From contig NZ_LXYU01000002.1 in the NCBI RefSeq assembly GCF_001952075.1, forward strand, positions 372,001-436,000: a stretch of DNA of 64,000 bases, given 5' to 3'. Position 1 is the first letter of the stretch; every line of letters starts with the position of its first letter. The notes under the pieces were generated by a model. It made no database searches, was not told the origin of the DNA, and was given only the letters and a program-made list of their open reading frames with translations. Made by a program: the position numbers and the translations under genes. The stretch comes from Ditibartonella apis (GTDB taxonomy: Bacteria; Pseudomonadota; Alphaproteobacteria; Rhizobiales; Rhizobiaceae). Positions 29,332-38,668 of this stretch are shown piece after piece.

Positions 29332-30411
29332 TCAGGCACCGGTTTTGATAGCTATTTTCATAACCCCGTCGCGTTGATGGGCAAACAGATCATAAGCTTT
29401 TTCAATGTCATCCAGCTTATAAGTATGTGTAACGAGCGGGCGCAAATCGACGCTGCCATTTTCTACAACATTCATCAAACGACGCATACGTTCTTTACCA
29501 CCGGGACAAAGGCCGCTGACAATATCAATATCACCAAGACCTGAACGATAACCCGCTAGCGGTATTTTCAGATCGTTGGAATAAACGCCTAAACTGGACA
29601 AGGTGCCACCGGGGCGAAGAACATTAAGACAAGATTCGAAAGTCGGTTGCGTTCCCAAAGCTTCAATAGCAACGTCAACACCACGTCTATCCGTCAAACG
29701 CATAATTTCGTCAACAGCATTGCAAGCTTTGAAATCGACCACATGAGTTGCACCAAGCTTTTTTGCCATCTCCATACGTGTTGGCACCGTGTCAACGCCA
29801 ATGATTGTTGTTGCGCCGCACAATTTGGCGCCGGCAACAGCGCTCAAGCCGATTGGCCCCAATGCCCAGACAACAACAATATCACCGATTTTTACTCCGC
29901 CGCGTTCGGCACCTGAAAAACCGGTCGACATAATATCGGGACACATCAATACTTGTTCATCGGTGAGATTGTCAGGAATGACACATAGATTTGCCGCGGC
30001 GTCATTAACACGCAAAAATTCCGCTTGCGCACCGTCAATAGTGTTACCGAATTTCCAGCCGCCCAACGCTTCAAAGCCATGTTTCGTATGCGGACCATCT
30101 TGCGAACCGCATCCGCACATACATGCGTTTGAAATGCCGCTTGGCGTAATTGCACCTGCAATCACACGTTGCCCTTCTTTAAAACCTTTGACCTCCGACC
30201 CGAGCTTCTCAATAATTCCGACTGGTTCATGACCAATTGTCAGACCTTTTTTGACCGGATATTCGCCTTTAAGAATGTGAATATCGGTTCCGCAAATTGT
30301 AGTGGTTGTAATACGGATCAACGCATCCAACGGACCAATATCCGGGATAGGCTTGTCTTCCAGCACAATCCGGTTTTTTTCTACAAATACTGCAGCTTTC
30401 ATTTTTGGCAT
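29332..30411 (-). CDS. Zinc-dependent secondary-alcohol-type dehydrogenase (MDR family)
   Basis: 359 residues. GroES-like domain with catalytic zinc ligands CGTDIHI and GHEPVG and the third ligand region CPDIMSTGFSGAE, then a Rossmann domain (VVWALGPIGLSAVAGAKLCGATTIIGVD, acidic residue after the last beta strand, suggesting NAD(H)). GGWKFGNTIDGAQAEFLRVNDA resembles the Clostridium beijerinckii/Thermoanaerobacter secondary ADH group. The four-cysteine structural-zinc loop is replaced by a short ACMCGCGSQDG insert. Likely interconverts short secondary or diol alcohols with ketones; substrate unknown. 243 nt downstream of the aldehyde dehydrogenase gene on the same strand. Confidence 0.85.
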   Translation of the reverse strand: MPKMKAAVFVEKNRIVLEDKPIPDIGPLDALIRITTTTICGTDIHILKGEYPVKKGLTIGHEPVGIIEKLGSEVKGFKEGQRVIAGAITPSGISNACMCGCGSQDGPHTKHGFEALGGWKFGNTIDGAQAEFLRVNDAAANLCVIPDNLTDEQVLMCPDIMSTGFSGAERGGVKIGDIVVVWALGPIGLSAVAGAKLCGATTIIGVDTVPTRMEMAKKLGATHVVDFKACNAVDEIMRLTDRRGVDVAIEALGTQPTFESCLNVLRPGGTLSSLGVYSNDLKIPLAGYRSGLGDIDIVSGLCPGGKERMRRLMNVVENGSVDLRPLVTHTYKLDDIEKAYDLFAHQRDGVMKIAIKTGA

Positions 30412-30593
30412 GAAACATCCCTTTCAGCTTTTATCCTAGAGCCTTTCAGTATAGTTTAATATACTGGAAACAAATAAAAAGTGAAATAGTGTTTTTGTAA
30501 TATTTATTTATACTATTAAAATATAATAAAAATTTAAAACGTAAAAAATACAATAAAATATATCAAAATATATTTTATCTATTTCAAATTAAT

Positions 30594-30622
30594 CAGAAAG
30601 CACCTTGGTCGGGTGCTCTCTG
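30594..30622 (-). terminator. Possible terminator hairpin after the aldehyde dehydrogenase gene
   Basis: CAGAAAGCACC and GGTGCTCTCTG can pair over 11 positions with one mismatch. The T-run downstream on the minus strand is poor, so termination is uncertain. Confidence 0.4.
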
Positions 30623-30654
30623 AAAAACTATGCTATTATGCTCTAAATTGCAAA

Positions 30655-32088
30655 TCAATTCTGGATATAGACAACATGGGTATGGGTATATTCGAGAATT
30701 CCATGTTTTCCATCAGCGCCACCAATACCCGATTTTTTAACACCGGCGTGAAAGCCCTGCATAGCCTCGAAATTCTCACGGTTGATGTAGGTTTCTCCGA
30801 ACCGCAATTCGTTCGAGGCGCGCATAGCCGTCGAAAGATCTCTGGTGTAAATGGATGATGTCAGGCCATAGATCGTATCATTTGCCATTTCTATCGCTTC
30901 GTCCATTGTATCAAATGAAACAACGGGAAGAACCGGTCCGAACACTTCGTTCTGGACAATTTCCATTTTCTGTTTGCAATGGGCAAGCAATGTCGGCTGA
31001 TAGAAATTACCATGTTTCATATCGGCGGGCTGACCGCCAACAAGACATTCGGCACCTTCTTTAAGTGCCCGCTCGACAAAACCGGAAACCGAAGACAAAG
31101 CCGACTTATTAATCAACGGCCCCATATCGGCATTGGCCATTTTTTCCGGATCGCCATAACGGACAGCCTTCATGGCCTTGCTCATTCGTTCAAGAAAGTC
31201 TGCCTCGATGGATTTATCAACATAAACCCGCTCTGCACAATTACAAACCTGACCGGTATTGATAACGCGTGAAGCAAGAATTGCCCGCACTGCAAGATCG
31301 AGATCGGCATCTTTGGCAACAATTGCCGGTGCTTTACCACCAAGTTCCAGATTGACTTTGGTGATGTTCTTTGCTGCAGCAGCCATAATACGAACGCCAG
31401 TGTCGACAGAACCGGTAAAGCTTAGCAGTCCGACATCCGGATTTTCGCAAATATTCTGACCGGTGGTCGAGCCACGCCCGAAAACCATATTGAATACACC
31501 CTTCGGCAAATCCGTATTGGCAACGATCTTGGCGAAAATTGAAGCATTGAGCGGAGTTTCGACGCTTGGCTTGATGACAATCGTATTGCCGACAAGAAGT
31601 GCCGGTGCCATTTTCCGGGCAATCAGGAAGAAAGGAAAATTCCACGGCAAAATACCGCCAACAACACCGATCGCCTGTCGCATCAACAAAATCGTTTCAC
31701 CGGGGCGATCGGAAGGGATAATTTCCCCTTCAATGCGACGAGCCCAACCGGCCATATAATCCATGTAGTCGGCGGTAAAATTCGCTTCTACCTTGGCAAG
31801 TGCCTGGGTTTTCCCTTGTTCTCTGACCAGAATATTTGCGACCTCATCCGCATGCTCGCGCACTTTCTGGGCAATCTGCTTTAAAAATTTTGCACGTTCT
31901 ATTGCCGGTAATTTCTCCCATGCCGGTTGTGCTTTTTTGGCCGCTGCAACCGCCCTGTCAACTTCCCCCTTCGGTGTATCATAGATTTCACCAATGACTT
32001 CATCGGTAGAAGGATTGGTAACAGGAATTGTCTTGCAGCCTTTGCAATCAACGAGTTTCCCGTCAATAAAATTAAGTTCTGGTGTCAT
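30655..32088 (-). CDS. aldA: AldA-type NAD-dependent aldehyde dehydrogenase (lactaldehyde/glycolaldehyde)
   Basis: 477 residues, E. coli AldA is 479. The match runs the whole length, with near-identical blocks such as FTADYMDYMAGWARRIEGEI, SDRPGE, GILPWNFPFFLIARKMAPAL and GNTIVIKPS. Catalytic cysteine in NTGQVCNCAERVYVD and general-base glutamate in LELGGKAP. AldA oxidises L-lactaldehyde and glycolaldehyde to lactate and glycolate, linking fucose/rhamnose or glycol degradation to central metabolism. The start has a GGAGGA site. With the downstream alcohol dehydrogenase it may oxidise an alcohol in two steps (inference). Confidence 0.88.
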   Translation of the reverse strand: MTPELNFIDGKLVDCKGCKTIPVTNPSTDEVIGEIYDTPKGEVDRAVAAAKKAQPAWEKLPAIERAKFLKQIAQKVREHADEVANILVREQGKTQALAKVEANFTADYMDYMAGWARRIEGEIIPSDRPGETILLMRQAIGVVGGILPWNFPFFLIARKMAPALLVGNTIVIKPSVETPLNASIFAKIVANTDLPKGVFNMVFGRGSTTGQNICENPDVGLLSFTGSVDTGVRIMAAAAKNITKVNLELGGKAPAIVAKDADLDLAVRAILASRVINTGQVCNCAERVYVDKSIEADFLERMSKAMKAVRYGDPEKMANADMGPLINKSALSSVSGFVERALKEGAECLVGGQPADMKHGNFYQPTLLAHCKQKMEIVQNEVFGPVLPVVSFDTMDEAIEMANDTIYGLTSSIYTRDLSTAMRASNELRFGETYINRENFEAMQGFHAGVKKSGIGGADGKHGILEYTHTHVVYIQN

Positions 32089-32346
32089 AAAAATCCTCCA
32101 CGTATTTCAGACGTCTATATCCATATTATGCAATAACATGGATAATGAAGGATAATCTCAAACTGCAAATTATGCAATTTTCCAAAATAAATGTTTTCAA
32201 TTAGGATAATTCAAAATAATGCATCAACAAAAACCATTTTTATTCAAATAAATTTACAAATAAAAATAAATGTTTTACTTCGTTTAATGGTAAAATAACT
32301 AAACACTTAGCCGACGAATTAACGTTAAAAAATCCAGTAATATTTT

Positions 32347-33342
32347 TTAAATCGCACCAATTCTTAAGAGATCATGGAAATGGACAAGGCCAACCGGTTT
32401 TTTATTTTCGACAACCAGCAATGCACCGATTTTATGGTCATTAATTAAAGCCGTGGCAGCGCCGACCATCATATCGGGAGTGACAGTTTTGGGGTCTTTT
32501 GTCATAACATCGTTGACCGTCAGTTTCGAAAGATCACGATTGATGTTGCGGGCGAGGTCGCCATCTGTGACGATACCTTCAAGATAACCATCCTTATCGA
32601 CAACTGCGACACAGCCGAAATGTTTTTCGGTGAGCACTTGCATGGCATCTTTCATCGGCGTGCCACTTTTTACAATCGGGATACGGTCGCCGCGGTGCAT
32701 GATGTCACGAATGAATTTGAGATTTGCTCCGAGTGAACCGCCTGGATGAAAAATCTTGAAGTCACTTGCTGTAAATCCGCGCATTTCAAGAAGTGCGACG
32801 GCCAAGGCATCCCCCATTGCAAGCTGCATCGTGGTCGATGTTGTGGGAGCAAGTCCATGCGGGCAGGCTTCTTCAACTTTCGGCAAAAGCAACAATATAT
32901 CGGCGGCTTGCCCCAAAGCCGATTGCGCACCTGATGTCAAAGCAATGAGAGGAATACGAAAACGGGCAGCATGGTTCAATATTCCACCAAGCTCGACCGT
33001 TTCACCAGACCAGGAAATGGCAAGAATAACATCCCCCACTTCGATCATTCCCAAATCACCGTGGTTTGCTTCCGCTGCGTGGACAAAAAATGCCGGCGTT
33101 CCGGTCGAAGCAAGAGTTGCCGCGATTTTTGTACCAATATGCCCACTTTTTCCGAGGCCCGTTACAATAACACGGCCTTTGGATTGAAGAATTTTATTAA
33201 CAGCCTCGGCAAAAGGCTTGGCAAGACCATCGTTGAGCGCCTTTTTGATAGCCTCAAGTCCGGCCATTTCGACAGAAATTGTGTGATTTGCAGATAAAAC
33301 TGCGTCTTTAGCGGAAAAATGAACGTCTTTATGGGTCATCAT
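32347..33342 (-). CDS. kdsD: D-arabinose-5-phosphate isomerase (KpsF/GutQ family)
   Basis: 331 residues, normal length. An SIS sugar-isomerase domain (VIVTGLGKSGHIGTKIAATLASTGTPAFFVHAAEANHGDLG) is followed by two CBS domains (about 205-325). It converts ribulose-5-P to arabinose-5-P, the first step toward KDO in lipopolysaccharide. Ends in a short LRIGAI tail. It lies 45 nt downstream of galU on the same strand, so the two envelope-sugar genes are probably cotranscribed. Confidence 0.93.
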   Translation of the reverse strand: MMTHKDVHFSAKDAVLSANHTISVEMAGLEAIKKALNDGLAKPFAEAVNKILQSKGRVIVTGLGKSGHIGTKIAATLASTGTPAFFVHAAEANHGDLGMIEVGDVILAISWSGETVELGGILNHAARFRIPLIALTSGAQSALGQAADILLLLPKVEEACPHGLAPTTSTTMQLAMGDALAVALLEMRGFTASDFKIFHPGGSLGANLKFIRDIMHRGDRIPIVKSGTPMKDAMQVLTEKHFGCVAVVDKDGYLEGIVTDGDLARNINRDLSKLTVNDVMTKDPKTVTPDMMVGAATALINDHKIGALLVVENKKPVGLVHFHDLLRIGAI

Positions 33343-33387
33343 GACCCGATTTGATAAAGCAAATCGGGTCAGACGTCTACTGGAGTT

Positions 33388-34269
33388 TTATTTTTTTACA
33401 TTCGCAAGAAGTGCTGTCAAAGGTGTAAAAACCTTTTCCCGCATATCAGAACGCGCGAGTGCAAAGGCGACATTCGCCTCGATAAATCCGGTCTTGGAAC
33501 CGCAGTCATATGTTGCCCCTTCAAAGCGGTATCCATAAAAACTCTGACGTTCCGCGAGTGTGCGCATGCCATCCGTCAACTGGATTTCGTTTCCGGCACC
33601 TTTTTCTTGCCGTGCCAGAATGTCGAAGATTTCCGGCTGCAAAATATAACGACCATTGATATAAAGGTTGGAAGGAGCGGTGCCCTTTGCCGGTTTTTCC
33701 ACCATTTGGGTTATTTCAAACCCATGGGCAACATTTTTGCCTTTGCCGACGATACCATATTTATGGGCCTCTTCCGGATCACATTCCTGAACAGCAATAA
33801 TATTGCCACCGGTAGCCTCATAGAGACGCACCATTTCCGACAGACATCCTTTTTCAGCCTGCATGACCATATCCGGCAACAAAAGCGCAAATGGCTCATC
33901 GCCGACGAGTTCTCTTGCGCACCAAACTGCATGCCCTAGTCCCAAAGGTTGTTGCTGGCGTGTGAACGAGGTTGTGCCGGGCTGTGGCTGGATATCCTTC
34001 AGATGAGCCAGTTCCTCTTTCTTGCCACGTTCGGCAAGAGTTGTGTAAAGCTCTACTTGTGCATCGAAATAATCTTCGATAACCGCTTTGTTACGACCGG
34101 TGACGAAGATAAGGTGCTCAATGCCGGCTTCCCTTGCTTCATCAACCACATATTGGATGACCGGCTTGTCAACAACCGTGAGCATTTCCTTCGGAACCGA
34201 CTTTGTTGCTGGTAAAAAACGTGTTCCAAGCCCCGCCACAGGGAAGACTGCTTTACGAATTTTTTTCAA
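33388..34269 (-). CDS. galU: UTP-glucose-1-phosphate uridylyltransferase
   Basis: 293 residues. Nucleotidyltransferase fold with the signature [22 protein letters not shown] at the N-terminus, [23 protein letters not shown], and [17 protein letters not shown] near the end. It makes UDP-glucose, the donor for surface polysaccharide, periplasmic glucans and UDP-sugar interconversion. First gene of an apparent galU-kdsD pair. A run of about 290 AT-rich nt upstream, shared with the divergent transglycosylase gene, presumably holds both promoters. Confidence 0.95.
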   Translation of the reverse strand: MKKIRKAVFPVAGLGTRFLPATKSVPKEMLTVVDKPVIQYVVDEAREAGIEHLIFVTGRNKAVIEDYFDAQVELYTTLAERGKKEELAHLKDIQPQPGTTSFTRQQQPLGLGHAVWCARELVGDEPFALLLPDMVMQAEKGCLSEMVRLYEATGGNIIAVQECDPEEAHKYGIVGKGKNVAHGFEITQMVEKPAKGTAPSNLYINGRYILQPEIFDILARQEKGAGNEIQLTDGMRTLAERQSFYGYRFEGATYDCGSKTGFIEANVAFALARSDMREKVFTPLTALLANVKK

Positions 34270-34555
34270 ACTGCTCTCCCGATATAATCGAATTCATATT
34301 TGACTTGGTCGCATTCTATAACGTTAAAGATGATAAATTCATGGCTCTTGCCATCATCTTTTTTCGCAAGATGCAATCTTAAGTGATGACTTTATAAAAG
34401 CCAAAGGCTAAATAAATTATCAATGAGGCTGTGAAAACGCCATTTTTCCTATTTAATTTTTTTCATAAAAAAGTACCATAAAGCATTCATCAAATTATCA
34501 AAATTGGATTATTATGATGAAAGAGTGCGTTTTTTGCAGAAAGCTGACGTTTTAG

Positions 34556-35827
34556 ATGCGCGGAGCACATAAGACCATGAACGGCAATAATATCGAAGAA
34601 AAATCCGGAAAACCGATAAGCAGACGCTCGGCAGTTTTCGGCGGGGTCTGTTTCTTCAGTCTGGTTTATTCTATGCCTGCTTTGGCACTGAATTCTGACA
34701 TTGCCTTCCGCCGCTGGGTTGCCGATTTCAAAAAGACGGCATTGAATGCCGGTATTACACCGGCAACTTTCAATCTCGCCTTCAAGGGAGTTGATTCTCC
34801 CGATCCCGAGGTTTTGAAAAAAGCTGCATATCAGCCGGAGTTTACTGATCCCACCTGGAATTATTTTGACAACCGCGTGCAGGATAATGCGATTGCACTC
34901 GGCCGTGCGCATGGCAAAAAATGGGCAAAATGGCTAAGCGCAATTGAAAAACGTTTTGGCGTCGATCGTAATATTCTTTTGGCAATATGGTCGATTGAAT
35001 CCGATTTCGGAGAGGCTATGGATCGCGATACGGCGATGCGCGATGCCATTCGTTCGCTTGCTACTCTCGGGTTTGGCGACAAACGAAGAGCAAAATATGC
35101 ACAAACACAGTTGATTGCCGCATTAAAAATTCTGCAGTCCGGCGATGTTGACAGGGCACATTTGCAGGGTTCCTGGGCCGGTGCATTGGGGCATACACAA
35201 TTCATTCCAACAAGTTACCTTATCTATGCTGTGGATATGGATGGTGACGGCAAACGCGATATTTGGACATCGGTGCCTGATGCTCTGGCAACTGCAGCCA
35301 ACCTTTTGAAGAAAAATGGATGGCAGGAAGGCCGCGGCTGGGGCTATGAAGTCATTCTGCCTGAAAACGGCAAATTCCCGCCCGGTTCGCTTACACTTTC
35401 CGAATGGGCAAAAATGGGGGTCAAACGTGCCGATGGCAAGCCGTTTGCAAATCCTTCGGATAAAGCAACCTTGAAACTTCCTGATGGGCGCAAGGGGCCG
35501 GTATTTCTGGTCACAAGGAATTTCTTCGTTATTAAACGTTATAACAGTGCCGATCGTTACGCATTGGCTGTAGGTCTTCTGTCCGACCGTATTGCAGGTC
35601 GTCCGGGACTGGTCAAAGATTGGAACCGTCCATTTTCGCCGCTCAGCATTCAAGAACGGCAGGAATTGCAAACGAGATTGACGAAAATGGGGTATTATCA
35701 TGGCAACATCGACGGCAAAAATGGAGAAATAACCAAGAAAGCTATTCAGGCTTTTCAAAGCCGTAACGGTTTGCCAACTGATGGTAACCCGAGCCGTGAA
35801 TTATTGACAATTCTGCGTAGTCGTTAA
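34556..35827 (+). CDS. MltB-type lytic murein transglycosylase with peptidoglycan-binding domain
   Basis: 423 residues. The N-terminal export signal contains SRRSAVFGG before a hydrophobic stretch ending in PALA, so Tat export is possible though the motif is imperfect. The SLT2/MltB domain (about 50-340) has the catalytic glutamate in LLAIWSIESDFGEAMDRD and the substrate-groove SWAGALGHTQFIPTSYL. An EF-hand-like VDMDGDGKRDIW follows. The C-terminal PG_binding_1 repeat (LQTRLTKMGYYHGNIDGKNGEITKKAI...) anchors it to the wall. It cuts glycan strands forming anhydromuropeptides in the periplasm. An in-frame ATG at 34577 is an alternative start. Sixteen nt before the DUF459 gene, likely one operon. 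Confidence 0.9.
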   Translation: MRGAHKTMNGNNIEEKSGKPISRRSAVFGGVCFFSLVYSMPALALNSDIAFRRWVADFKKTALNAGITPATFNLAFKGVDSPDPEVLKKAAYQPEFTDPTWNYFDNRVQDNAIALGRAHGKKWAKWLSAIEKRFGVDRNILLAIWSIESDFGEAMDRDTAMRDAIRSLATLGFGDKRRAKYAQTQLIAALKILQSGDVDRAHLQGSWAGALGHTQFIPTSYLIYAVDMDGDGKRDIWTSVPDALATAANLLKKNGWQEGRGWGYEVILPENGKFPPGSLTLSEWAKMGVKRADGKPFANPSDKATLKLPDGRKGPVFLVTRNFFVIKRYNSADRYALAVGLLSDRIAGRPGLVKDWNRPFSPLSIQERQELQTRLTKMGYYHGNIDGKNGEITKKAIQAFQSRNGLPTDGNPSRELLTILRSR

Positions 35828-35843
35828 ATCCGGAAAACTGTTG

Positions 35844-36908
35844 ATGAAAAAAATACTACGGTTCGTCGTACTACTTTTGCCGCTTGGTATGTTGGCATTT
35901 GCGCCTCAGAGTGCCGACGCGCGTAATCTTTTCGACATTATTTTCGGACGCAAACAACAGGCGCAACCGGCCTATCCTCCGCCCCCGCCACCGGTGAAGA
36001 AAAAACGCGTTGTCAAGTCGCCAGTGCCTCAGAAAACCAATCAGAAAGAGCCGAATGCAAAACGCGTTCTCGTATTGGGTGACTTTGTAGGAAATGCCGT
36101 TGCCGACGGATTGAACCAGCTTTACGCAGAAAACCCGAATATCGTTATACTAACCTCGACAAACTTGTCTTCAGGTTTAGTAAATGACAATCATTATAAT
36201 TGGCTCGATAATATCCCCAAGCTCGTTGCCAAGGACAAACCCGACATTATTGTTATGACACTGGGCGCCAATGATAATCAAACGATAAAATCCGGTGACA
36301 AGACGATCAATGCCGGAGACAAAGAATGGAGTGACAATTATCGCCAACGAATTGTTGCACTCTCTTCAGCGCTCAAACAAACAGGAAAACCGTTTTTGTG
36401 GCTGGGCAACCCTTCGTTCAAAGACCCGCAACTCAGTCAGACCATTTCTTTACTCAACAGGCTTTACAAACAACAAATGGAAGCTGCCGGCGGCCATTTT
36501 GTTGATGTCTGGGAAGGATTTGTCGATGATCAGGGAAAGTTTGCACTTTCCGGTTATGACGTAAACGGGCAAACTGTGCGGCTTCGGGCCAATGACGGAA
36601 TTAACTTTACCAGTGCCGGCAAAAAGAAGCTCGCCTTCTATCTTGAAAAACCGTTGGAAAATATCATCAATTTGAATAGCAACGATGCCTCTGACAAGGT
36701 CAAGGTTGATCCGAACGGTCCAGTCATTTCTATCTTGCCGCGAGATGTTGATCGCGTTGCGCCTATAGGATTTTATGATATGGCAGGGCAAAACAACGGG
36801 TTGTTGGGAGACACAGAAACACCAAAGCCCGAAAAAGCGGAAGACCATTGGGTGCCTAAAAATGGCAAAGAGCTCGGGCGTGCGGATAACTTTTCTTCTC
36901 TCCAGTAA
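35844..36908 (+). CDS. DUF459 SGNH/GDSL-fold periplasmic protein, catalytic residues substituted
   Basis: 354 residues. Signal peptide (FVVLLLPLGMLAFAPQSADA), a proline-rich linker (PPPPPPVKKKR), then the SGNH fold (about 75-275). Block I reads VLVLGDFVGNAV where GDSL enzymes have GDS; block III GANDNQ keeps the asparagine; block V reads DGINFTSAG where a DxxH histidine is expected. Serine and histidine of the catalytic pair are thus absent, so it may bind rather than hydrolyse. Related DUF459 proteins of Rhizobiales accompany cell-envelope genes. Follows the transglycosylase gene closely, supporting an envelope role. Confidence 0.8.
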   Translation: MKKILRFVVLLLPLGMLAFAPQSADARNLFDIIFGRKQQAQPAYPPPPPPVKKKRVVKSPVPQKTNQKEPNAKRVLVLGDFVGNAVADGLNQLYAENPNIVILTSTNLSSGLVNDNHYNWLDNIPKLVAKDKPDIIVMTLGANDNQTIKSGDKTINAGDKEWSDNYRQRIVALSSALKQTGKPFLWLGNPSFKDPQLSQTISLLNRLYKQQMEAAGGHFVDVWEGFVDDQGKFALSGYDVNGQTVRLRANDGINFTSAGKKKLAFYLEKPLENIINLNSNDASDKVKVDPNGPVISILPRDVDRVAPIGFYDMAGQNNGLLGDTETPKPEKAEDHWVPKNGKELGRADNFSSLQ

Positions 36909-37230
36909 AATCGGTCATTAAAATCAACTGAAAAGCGATCGGCAACGTGTGCTAGAATATAATTCACGCATAGAGAATAATTGTTAAAAACAATTGCCGA
37001 TCGAAGGTGCACAGACATCTAAATTCCAGAGCAGCACTTGAACCCGATTTTCAAGTTGTTTGTTAAAAACTTTCAGTAAATTCTTTCCACCTTATCACAT
37101 CGAATTGGCACACAAACAGCCAGTAGAGCCGGATATGTTCGTTGGTAAAGGGATCGAATAAAATAAAAGTTGTGACCGGTTATAATGGGAGCTTAAAAAT
37201 TACCGAAAAACAGAAAGTCCGCTTTTTCTT
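36909..37230. other. Intergenic region between convergent DUF459 and zincin-fold genes
   Basis: 322 nt. One small hairpin (CTTGAA-N7-TTCAAG, about 37036-37056). No convincing terminator or gene. Confidence 0.4.
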
Positions 37231-37680
37231 TTATACGACAGCTTCTTCTATTTCATCCAATGTATCGTCGGATAAGCCGAAATTGCGTCCGATTTCCTGA
37301 ATAAGAACATGGGTGATGATATCACCAAGCGCTTCATCATTTTCTGTCCAATAATCAAGGATTGGCCGTCTGAACAATGTAATCCTGTTGGTCTCGTTAC
37401 CGGTATTCAGAGAAAAGCGTTCGCTAATGCCTTGTCCTTCAAACAGCCCCAAAAGTTCAAAGGGGGATTCCAGTCCCATATCGTCCATCATCTGGTCATC
37501 AGGAAAATCTGTGACCGAAATAACAAGATTGTCGCAGAGAACGCGAAATCTCGATGGCAAATTTGCAAACGCGTTGCGGGCAATTGAATCAATTTCATTC
37601 AGACTTGGAGACAAGCGGGTAGCCCAGTTATGACTATGATCTGTTCTAGCCATATAAATTACATGCTCCGTTTCACTCAT
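37231..37680 (-). CDS. Zincin-fold metallopeptidase-family protein with lost HExxH motif
   Basis: 149 residues, the normal size of the small 'metallopeptidase family' (DUF1025-type minimal gluzincin). The fold-defining parts are present: NLVISVTDFPDDQM, ELLGLFEG, and RITLFRRPILDYWTENDEALGDIITHVLIQEIGRNFGLSDD. In ordinary members the last block reads HEIGHHFG; here it is QEIGRNFG (residues 128-135), so zinc ligands His128 and His132 are replaced by Gln and Arg and the next His by Asn. The protein is otherwise full length without stop or frameshift. Probably a catalytically inactive paralogue or a gene in decay. Neighbours give no functional clue. Confidence 0.78.
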   Translation of the reverse strand: MSETEHVIYMARTDHSHNWATRLSPSLNEIDSIARNAFANLPSRFRVLCDNLVISVTDFPDDQMMDDMGLESPFELLGLFEGQGISERFSLNTGNETNRITLFRRPILDYWTENDEALGDIITHVLIQEIGRNFGLSDDTLDEIEEAVV

Positions 37681-37763
37681 TAAAACACACCAGATCGCCA
37701 GTGTGTGAAAGCGGCAATTTTCAATTGCTGCAAATTAATTTCGATATCTAAGACCTGATTTAT

Positions 37764-38369
37764 TCAAGCCCATGGATGCGCTTTTGCGTTCCTCTTCTCG
37801 AAAGAATCGATTTCGGAAACTTTGCGCATGGTGAGCCCGATATCGTCGAGACCATTCAACAGGCAATGACGACGAAATTCGTCAACATCAAATTTCAAAG
37901 TGCCACCATCAGGACCATGAATTTCCTTTTTTTCAAGGTCGATTGTCATCGTTGCATTGGCACCACGTTCTGCATCTTCCATCAGTTTTTGTAAATCTTC
38001 GGGGCTGACGATGATCGGCAAAATTCCGTTTTTAAAACAGTTATTATAAAAAATATCGGCAAATGAGGTCGATATAACGCACCTTATGCCGAAATCGGCC
38101 AATGCCCATGGTGCATGTTCCCGCGAGGAACCGCAACCGAAATTATCGCCCGCAACAATGATTTTTGCATGACGATAGGCAGGCTTGTTCAAAACAAAAT
38201 CAGGATTTTCCGAACCGTCATCGCGATAGCGCATATCTGCGAAGAGCCCTTTTCCAAGGCCGGTACGCTTGATTGTTTTCAAATAATTTTTCGGAATGAT
38301 CATATCGGTGTCGATATTAACCACCGGCATTGGCGCTGCAACGCCCGTCAGTGTTGTGAACTTTTCCAT
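37764..38369 (-). CDS. leuD: 3-isopropylmalate dehydratase small subunit
   Basis: 201 residues, normal. Swivelling domain of the aconitase family: [27 protein letters not shown] at the N-terminus and the substrate-binding [17 protein letters not shown]. With LeuC, which is not in this window, it isomerises 2- to 3-isopropylmalate in leucine synthesis. Monocistronic here, flanked by short noncoding stretches. Confidence 0.95.
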   Translation of the reverse strand: MEKFTTLTGVAAPMPVVNIDTDMIIPKNYLKTIKRTGLGKGLFADMRYRDDGSENPDFVLNKPAYRHAKIIVAGDNFGCGSSREHAPWALADFGIRCVISTSFADIFYNNCFKNGILPIIVSPEDLQKLMEDAERGANATMTIDLEKKEIHGPDGGTLKFDVDEFRRHCLLNGLDDIGLTMRKVSEIDSFEKRNAKAHPWA

Positions 38370-38668
38370 TTTTCAAAATCCGAATTTTAGAGTTTTTCCA
38401 ATGTCTCTTACTACTGCACGATTAAGCTGTCAAAAGCGAAGGAATTCAAGTTTTTCTTAACCCATATCTCCAAGATAAAGCTTGGAAATTGCCTCTAACC
38501 ACCTAATTTTTTAGTTCTCATTTCAATTCTTTTAGCTTTTCCGATTATTCCAATCGAATGTTCCGGTTTTAAATTTTTATACGCGGTTTTTGGATAATAC
38601 CAAAAATCGGATGAGAAGATTTTTCCCCTCATCCGATTGGATAAAATCAAGCCAAACAATATTTCCAA
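38370..38668. other. Intergenic region between dcp and leuD
   Basis: About 300 nt holding the dcp terminator (38602-38638) and presumably the leuD promoter. No other feature recognised. Confidence 0.4.
38602..38638 (-). terminator. Intrinsic terminator after dcp
   Basis: AATCGGATGAG (38605-38615) pairs perfectly with CTCATCCGATT (38628-38638). On the minus strand the hairpin is followed by a T-run (complement of the A-run 38602-38606). Confidence 0.85.
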
